Shown one piece after another: positions 13,949 through 18,118 of a DNA stretch of 18,118 nt. A program made the translations under genes and the position numbers. Under the pieces are notes generated by a model that was given only the letters and a program-made list of their open reading frames with translations, ran no database searches and was not told the origin of the DNA. Position 1 is the first letter of the stretch. Every line of letters begins with the position of its first letter. Source of the stretch: Clostridiales bacterium (GTDB lineage Bacteria > Bacillota > Clostridia > Christensenellales > Aristaeellaceae). The stretch is from NCBI GenBank assembly GCA_004557805.1, contig SFFS01000089.1, positions 1 to 18,118 of the forward strand. The letters run 5' to 3'.

Positions 13949-15562
13949 ATGAAAAAAAACACGCTCGTTCGGGTCCTGCTTTGCGTTGTGATCTTCGGCG
14001 TGCTGATCGCTTCTGCGTTCATCGATACGAACCAGAAGCCGGCCGGCAATGCCGTCACCATCGGCAGCTACGCTGACGGAAACCCCGCCGCGGAAGAAAT
14101 TGCTGCGGACGACGCGGCGGCGGAAACGGCGGAGCGCGGTTTCGCCGATAAGATTACCGCCGCCAACAACTTCCTCAACGATATTGCCTGGGGCGTGTTC
14201 ATGTGCGCGCTGCTGGTGGGCACGGGCGCGTATCTGAGCGCGCGCATGGGCTTTCCGCAGTTCCGCCGCTTCGGCTATATTATGCGCAATACCATCGGCA
14301 AGCTGTTCCGCAAGGAAAAGAACGAGGCGGGAGAGGGCGAAATTACGCCCTTCCAGGCGCTTTGCACCGCGCTGGCCGCAACGGTCGGCACCGGCAACAT
14401 CGCGGGCGTGACCGGCGCAATCGTGCTGGGCGGCCCGGGCGCCGTGTTCTGGATGTGGGTCGCTGCACTGATGGGCATGTGTACCAAATACGCGGAGATT
14501 GTGTTGGCTGTCAAATATCGCGAAAAGAACGCCCGTGGCGAGTGGATTGGTGGCCCGATGTACTATATTAAAAACGGCCTGGGCAAGGGCTGGGGCTGGC
14601 TGGGCGTAATGTTCGCTGCATTCGGCGCGCTGGCCGCGTTCGGCATCGGCAGCATGACCCAGATCAACACCATCGCTGGCACGTTCGTTGCTGCGATCGA
14701 TTCGGTGACGGAAACCGTCATCACCGGCACTGCGACGGAAACGACCGTCCGCTGGATTGTCGGCATTGTGATCGCGGCGCTGGTGGCGCTGGTCGTCATC
14801 GGCGGCATTAAGCGCCTGGGCAGCGTTGCGGAGAAGATCGTCCCCGCGATGAGCGTGTTCTATATCATCGGTTCGCTGATTGTAATCTTCGCCAATATCA
14901 GCAATCTGGGCATGGTTTTCAAGAGCATTTTCCAGGCGGCGTTTACGCCGGAAGCGGCTTTCGGCGGCGTGACGGGCTTTGTGCTGATGAACGCGATCAA
15001 GCGCGGCGTAGGCCGCGGCGTGTTCTCCAACGAGGCGGGCCTCGGCTCCGCGCCCATTGCGCACGCGGCTTCGAGCGAAACCGATCCCGTCAAGCAGGGC
15101 ATTTACGGCGTGTTCGAGGTGTTCGCCGATACCATCGTCATCTGCACGATGACCTCGCTGGTGGTGCTTTCCTCCAACGTGGTGCCGTGGGGCAACGCCG
15201 ATCTTGCGGGCGCGGATACGACCATTCTGGCGTTCGGCACGGTGTTCGGGCCGAAGGTTTCCAGCATTTTCATCGCGGTTGCCATTCTGTTCTTCGCATT
15301 CTCGACCATTCTTTCCTGGTCGCTCTACGGGCAGCGCTGCTTCGGCTACCTGACGGGCAACAAGGGCGTGATCGTCTATCAGATCGCGTTTATCGCATCG
15401 GTCGTCATCGGCGCGACGCTGAAGCTGTCGCTCGTGTGGAACATTGCCGATACGATGAACGGCTTCATGGCCGTGCCGAACCTGATCGCGCTGCTGGCGC
15501 TTTCGGGTGTGGTGGTCAAGCTCACGCGCGATCATTTTAAGAAGGAAACGCTTTCCCGCTGA
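13949..15562 (+). CDS. Sodium:alanine/glycine symporter (AGCS family) with N-terminal extension
   Basis: Imports alanine or glycine with sodium across the cell membrane. From about residue 72 the protein matches the AGCS family: FLNDIAWGVFMCALLVGTGAYLSARMGF-type first helix (73-101), the TPFQALCTALAATVGTGNIAG motif (133-153), GGPGAVFWMWVAAL (161-174) and GGPMYYI (201-207). At 537 residues it is longer than the usual 450-480. The extra length is an N-terminal hydrophobic helix (6-24) and an Ala/Glu/Asp-rich linker (33-66), so there may be an added membrane anchor. GGGGAG lies 6 bases before the ATG at 13949; the frame is open to 13865 but overlaps the promoter. It is monocistronic. Confidence 0.94.
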   Translation: MKKNTLVRVLLCVVIFGVLIASAFIDTNQKPAGNAVTIGSYADGNPAAEEIAADDAAAETAERGFADKITAANNFLNDIAWGVFMCALLVGTGAYLSARMGFPQFRRFGYIMRNTIGKLFRKEKNEAGEGEITPFQALCTALAATVGTGNIAGVTGAIVLGGPGAVFWMWVAALMGMCTKYAEIVLAVKYREKNARGEWIGGPMYYIKNGLGKGWGWLGVMFAAFGALAAFGIGSMTQINTIAGTFVAAIDSVTETVITGTATETTVRWIVGIVIAALVALVVIGGIKRLGSVAEKIVPAMSVFYIIGSLIVIFANISNLGMVFKSIFQAAFTPEAAFGGVTGFVLMNAIKRGVGRGVFSNEAGLGSAPIAHAASSETDPVKQGIYGVFEVFADTIVICTMTSLVVLSSNVVPWGNADLAGADTTILAFGTVFGPKVSSIFIAVAILFFAFSTILSWSLYGQRCFGYLTGNKGVIVYQIAFIASVVIGATLKLSLVWNIADTMNGFMAVPNLIALLALSGVVVKLTRDHFKKETLSR

Positions 15563-15574
15563 GGAAACGCCAAA

Positions 15575-15619
15575 CGGCCCTTCCGCTTTGCAGCTTGCAG
15601 GCGGAAGGGCCGTCTTTTT
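15575..15619 (+). terminator. Terminator of the symporter gene
   Basis: A perfect 12-bp stem CGGCCCTTCCGC/GCGGAAGGGCCG (15575-15586 with 15601-15612) with a 14-nt loop is followed by TCTTTTT. It starts 12 bases after the stop codon. On the minus strand the trailing T run is short, so its role for the acetyltransferase gene is uncertain. Confidence 0.92.
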
Positions 15620-15621
15620 AT

Positions 15622-15638
15622 GCCGCGCAGGGCGCGGC
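15622..15638 (-). repeat. CCT-loop hairpin after the acetyltransferase gene
   Basis: On the minus strand GCCGCGC and GCGCGGC (7 bp) close a CCT triloop, 3 bases after the GNAT stop codon, followed by ATAAAAAG. It shares the core CCGCGC-CCT-GCGCGG with the hairpin at 7690-7708. Confidence 0.55.
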
Positions 15639-15641
15639 CGA

Positions 15642-16151
15642 TTATACGCGCAGCTCGTAGCCGAATTCGTGCAGCGAGGAGCCGTCGTAGAACGTCAGGT
15701 CGAACGCGCCGCTGCCGCGCGTGAATCCGGCTTTTTCATAAAGGCGCATGGCCGGATCGTTCCCCTCGCATACGAGCAGGCGCAGCCACTGCGCGCCGCT
15801 TTCCCGCACAAGGCGGGCGGCTTCGCGGACGGCCAGCATGCCGACGCCGCGCCGTTCGCGCTCAACGTTCACGCCGAGCCGGCACAGATAAAGCGCACGC
15901 GCGTCCGGCTGCTGCCAGCCGATGACGGAATCGCCTTCGCAATCGGGGCTGAGCGCGAATGCGGCGGCCAACGCGCCGCCGTCATCTTCGAGCAGGAAGA
16001 GCTGCCCGTGCGCGATATCCTCCGCGAAAAACGCGCAGGGGTATACGTCGTCCCAGATGCATACGCCCGTTGCGTTCATATGATCGACGATTTTATGGAA
16101 CATGGCCTGAACCTGCGCCAGGTCCCTTTCTTCTGCGAGCCGGCAGCGCAT
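15642..16151 (-). CDS. GNAT-family N-acetyltransferase
   Basis: A 169-residue single-domain acetyltransferase that should move an acetyl group from acetyl-CoA to an amine; the acceptor is unknown. The acetyl-CoA loop is RERRGVGMLAV (98-108), preceded by the beta-strand LYLCRLGVNV (87-96), and the late motif NDPAMRLYEKAGF (131-143) is classic for GNAT proteins. The early part (residues 1-50, with HMNATGVCIWDDVYP) resembles GNAT proteins of Firmicutes with a conserved Trp-containing segment. The frame stays open far upstream on this strand, but AGAGGGGG lies 5 bases before the ATG at 16151 and a good promoter precedes it, so this start is firm. It is divergent from the carboxypeptidase gene. 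Confidence 0.92.
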   Translation of the reverse strand: MRCRLAEERDLAQVQAMFHKIVDHMNATGVCIWDDVYPCAFFAEDIAHGQLFLLEDDGGALAAAFALSPDCEGDSVIGWQQPDARALYLCRLGVNVERERRGVGMLAVREAARLVRESGAQWLRLLVCEGNDPAMRLYEKAGFTRGSGAFDLTFYDGSSLHEFGYELRV

Positions 16152-16184
16152 GGAAACCCCCTCTTTTGCATGAAATGATTGCGT

Positions 16185-16213
16185 ATTATAGCACCGTTTG
16201 TACGGCTGCGCAA
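16185..16213 (-). promoter_or_regulatory. Promoter of the GNAT gene
   Basis: On the minus strand TTGCGC (16213-16208) and a perfect TATAAT (16190-16185) are 17 bases apart, with a TGC extension before the -10. Predicted start near 16178, giving a leader of about 27 bases. Confidence 0.85.
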
Positions 16214-16220
16214 CGCCGCG

Positions 16221-16249
16221 TTGACGGAATTTTCCGAAAATGTTATACT
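16221..16249 (+). promoter_or_regulatory. Promoter of the carboxypeptidase-aminopeptidase operon
   Basis: TTGACG (16221-16226) and TATACT (16244-16249) are 17 bases apart, with a TGT extension before the -10. Its -35 box lies only 7 bp from the -35 of the divergent GNAT promoter. Predicted start near 16256 excludes the ATG at 16251 as the gene start. Confidence 0.85.
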
Positions 16250-16286
16250 GATGCAAAATAAGCGAAAGGCGGCAACAAAGGAAACC

Positions 16287-17213
16287 ATGTTCCGCAGGAG
16301 AAAAAAGTTCCCGTTCATGGCTACGCTTGTGGCGGCCGTGCTGACCGTCTGCGTGGCGAGCGAAATCAAAGCGAATGAAAGCCTGGCGGCGGATGCGCTG
16401 GGCCGCATTGGCGCGGCGGGCGGCCAGCTGCTGAATTCGGTCGCGCTGCTGACGGGATCGTCCGCAGCGGAGGAGAGCTTTACCTTTTCCAACGGCGGCG
16501 TGATGACCGTGCCCGAAACGCCCGCGCCGGAAGCGGCGACGTTTACCGACAGCGCGCCGGCGGAGGAGTTTCCGGCGCAGAGCGCCGAAAACATGACGCC
16601 CGCCGCAACGCCGGAACCCATGCAGGACGCGGTGCCGCTGCTGGTCAACGCGTCCAACCCGCTGCCCGACGGCTATGTGCCGGACGATCTGGTGATGATG
16701 CGCGATTATTGCGACGAGAGCATCGTCTATATCAAGGGCAGCGAAATTCAGGGCTGCCGGACGGCTGTGGACGCGCTTTTGCAGATGCTTTCCGCCGCGC
16801 GCGCCGAGGGGCTGACGAACTGGCAGATCAGCGCAGGGTATCGGTCCATCGCCTATCAGCAGAAGGTGATGAACAACAAAATTTACGAGTATCGCCAGCA
16901 GGGAATGTCCGGAACCGAAGCGCAGAAGGCGGCGCAGCGCTATGTGGCCATGCCCGGATGCAGCGAGCATCATACGGGCCTTGCGTTCGATATTACCGTT
17001 ATCGGGAAGAGCTTTGCGAATACGGCCCAGTGCAAGTGGCTGCATGAACACTGCTGGGAATACGGGTTCATTCTGCGTTATCCGGAGGATAAAGAGGGCA
17101 TTACCGGAATCGCCGCCGAGGCGTGGCATTTCCGCTACGTCGGCCAGCCGCACGCGCAGATTATGAAGGAAAACAACTGGTGCCTGGAGGAATACATTCA
17201 GACGCTCGGATGA
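16287..17213 (+). CDS. Anchored D-alanyl-D-alanine carboxypeptidase, VanY-like (M15B)
   Basis: Predicted zinc peptidase that removes the terminal D-Ala from peptidoglycan stem peptides outside the membrane. The 308-residue protein has a basic N-terminus and one hydrophobic segment (8-25) acting as signal anchor, then a Pro/Ala/Glu-rich linker to about residue 115, and a C-terminal M15B domain. The zinc motif SEHHTGLAFD (226-235) gives His228 and Asp235, and EAWH (278-281) gives the catalytic Glu278 and third ligand His281. The GYRS motif (184-187) is also typical. The ATG at 16287 with AAAGGA 4 bases before it is chosen because the earlier ATG at 16251 precedes the expected transcript start. 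It is the first gene of an operon with an M42 peptidase. Nothing suggests a vancomycin-resistance cluster. Confidence 0.9.
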   Translation: MFRRRKKFPFMATLVAAVLTVCVASEIKANESLAADALGRIGAAGGQLLNSVALLTGSSAAEESFTFSNGGVMTVPETPAPEAATFTDSAPAEEFPAQSAENMTPAATPEPMQDAVPLLVNASNPLPDGYVPDDLVMMRDYCDESIVYIKGSEIQGCRTAVDALLQMLSAARAEGLTNWQISAGYRSIAYQQKVMNNKIYEYRQQGMSGTEAQKAAQRYVAMPGCSEHHTGLAFDITVIGKSFANTAQCKWLHEHCWEYGFILRYPEDKEGITGIAAEAWHFRYVGQPHAQIMKENNWCLEEYIQTLG

Positions 17214-17228
17214 ACGGAGGCAGGGAGA

Positions 17229-18118
17229 ATGGAAAAGAAATACGCGGATTACGCTGTGGAAAAGGCGCTGGAACTGATTCGAATCGACAGCCCGTCCGGG
17301 TTCACCGCGCGCGCGGCACAGTGGGTGCGGGATGAGTTTGCGGCGCTTGGTTTCGACGCGCGGCTGACGCAGAAGGGCGGCGTGCTGATCGATCTGGGCG
17401 GAGACGAACCGACCGACGGTCTGTTTCTGGAGGCGCATTGCGACACGCTCGGCGCGATGGTCGCCGAGGTGAAGGGCAGCGGCCGCCTGCGCGTGACGAA
17501 TCTGGGCGGCATGCGCGCGGAAAACGGCGAAGCGGAGAACGTGCGCGTTTATACGCGCGCCGGGCGCGTGATCGAAGGAACTTTGCAGCTCGTGAACGCT
17601 TCGGTGCATGTCAATGGCAGCTACGGCGATACGAAGCGCAGCTTCGACACGACCGAGGTTGTGCTCGACGAGGATGTGAAATCGGCCGACGACGTGCGGG
17701 CGCTGGGCGTCGAGGTGGGCGATATCGTTTGCTTCGAGCCGCGCGAACGCGTAACGGCGAGCGGCTACATCAAGAGCCGCTTCCTGGACGACAAGCTGTC
17801 CGTCGGCATCCTGCTGGGACTGGCGAAATATATGCGCGACGGCGCGGCTGCGCCCAAACGCCGCGTATACGCGCATGTGACGGTTTATGAGGAGGTTGGC
17901 CACGGCGGCTCGGCCTCGCTGCCGCAGGGCGTGACCGAGGCGATCAGCATCGATATGGGCTGCGTGGGCGACGGGCTGAAGTGTACCGAAAAGCGGGTGT
18001 CCATCTGCGCGAAGGATTCCGGCGGCCCGTACAGCTACGAAGTTGTAGGCAAGCTGATCGACGCGGCGAAGCGCGAAGGCGCGGATTACGCGGTGGATGT
18101 GTATCCGCATTACGGTTC
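17229..18118 (+). CDS. M42-family metallo-aminopeptidase (glutamyl-aminopeptidase/cellulase-M type), 3' end outside window
   Basis: Cytosolic two-metal aminopeptidase that trims amino acids from short peptides. The visible 296 residues carry the family motifs: AHCDTLG (69-75) with His70 and Asp72, the bridging FLDDK (185-189) with Asp187, YEEVGHGG (220-227) with the Glu pair 221-222, and SIDMG (240-244) with Asp242. His294 in YPHYG just before the edge fits the last metal ligand. Roughly 50 residues should be missing, given the usual 340-360. GGAGG lies 8 bases before the ATG and 15 bases separate it from the carboxypeptidase stop, so the two are co-transcribed. This pairing may recycle peptides, but the first enzyme acts outside and this one inside. 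Confidence 0.93.
   Translation, partial: MEKKYADYAVEKALELIRIDSPSGFTARAAQWVRDEFAALGFDARLTQKGGVLIDLGGDEPTDGLFLEAHCDTLGAMVAEVKGSGRLRVTNLGGMRAENGEAENVRVYTRAGRVIEGTLQLVNASVHVNGSYGDTKRSFDTTEVVLDEDVKSADDVRALGVEVGDIVCFEPRERVTASGYIKSRFLDDKLSVGILLGLAKYMRDGAAAPKRRVYAHVTVYEEVGHGGSASLPQGVTEAISIDMGCVGDGLKCTEKRVSICAKDSGGPYSYEVVGKLIDAAKREGADYAVDVYPHYG

Noticed and set aside
13550..15535. A 661-codon open frame on the minus strand
   Set aside because: It is antisense to the sodium:alanine symporter and the end of the permease gene, is rich in Arg, His and Ala as expected of the reverse of GC-ending codons, and has no promoter or ribosome binding site.
16287..17213. Vancomycin-resistance vanY
   Set aside because: No vanH, vanA-type ligase, vanX or two-component genes are nearby; M15B carboxypeptidases are widespread in ordinary cell-wall metabolism.
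16152..18110. Possible long N-terminal domain fused to the GNAT protein
   Set aside because: The frame is open for about 650 codons upstream but lies antisense to the two peptidase genes. A strong promoter and ribosome binding site directly before 16151 mark the true start.

Overview
The window looks like a stretch of core chromosome from a GC-rich, low-motility-signal Gram-positive anaerobe, most likely class Clostridia (Bacillota). The reasons are the vegetative TTGACA/TATAAT promoters, strong AGGAGG-type ribosome binding sites, short operons on both strands closed by hairpin/T-run terminators, and a gene set typical of gut Clostridia (PepF-type oligopeptidase, sodium:alanine symporter, M42 aminopeptidase, heterodimeric ABC exporter). 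Codons end heavily in G or C, so long antisense open frames are common and were ignored. I see no prophage, transposase, CRISPR array, tRNA, rRNA or recognisable defence island.

Layout: (1) 137-2846, minus strand: a tightly packed operon of an MFS transporter, a membrane-anchored glycerophosphodiester phosphodiesterase and thymidine kinase, followed by a cluster of four short hairpins at 33-125. (2) 3020-3904, plus strand: a single-gene unit encoding an unusual fusion of a THEP1-like NTPase with a Nudix hydrolase. (3) 4052-8855, plus strand: two half-transporters forming an asymmetric heterodimeric ABC exporter, then a radical SAM protein of unknown substrate. (4) 8890-11425, minus strand: a small AAA/ABC-type ATPase and, upstream of it, a pepF gene broken by an internal deletion plus frame change. 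(5) 11685-12701, plus strand: glycolytic GAPDH with a near-consensus promoter and codon use of a highly expressed gene. (6) 12808-15562, plus strand: an EamA/DMT permease and a sodium:alanine symporter, each with its own promoter. (7) 15642-16151, minus strand: a GNAT acetyltransferase, divergent from (8) 16287-18118, plus strand: an anchored VanY-like D,D-carboxypeptidase and an M42 aminopeptidase cut by the window edge.

Together this is mostly housekeeping: nucleotide salvage and clean-up (Tdk, NTPase-Nudix), central carbon flux (GAPDH), amino-acid and peptide economy (symporter, M42 peptidase, the damaged pepF), cell-wall trimming, and export. The items most worth a second look are the NTPase-Nudix fusion, the orphan radical SAM enzyme behind the ABC exporter, the pepF lesion, several places where a terminator and the next promoter share bases, a recurring hairpin with a CCT loop near gene 3' ends, and the array of hairpins at the left edge. 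I did not find a clearly new multi-gene system.
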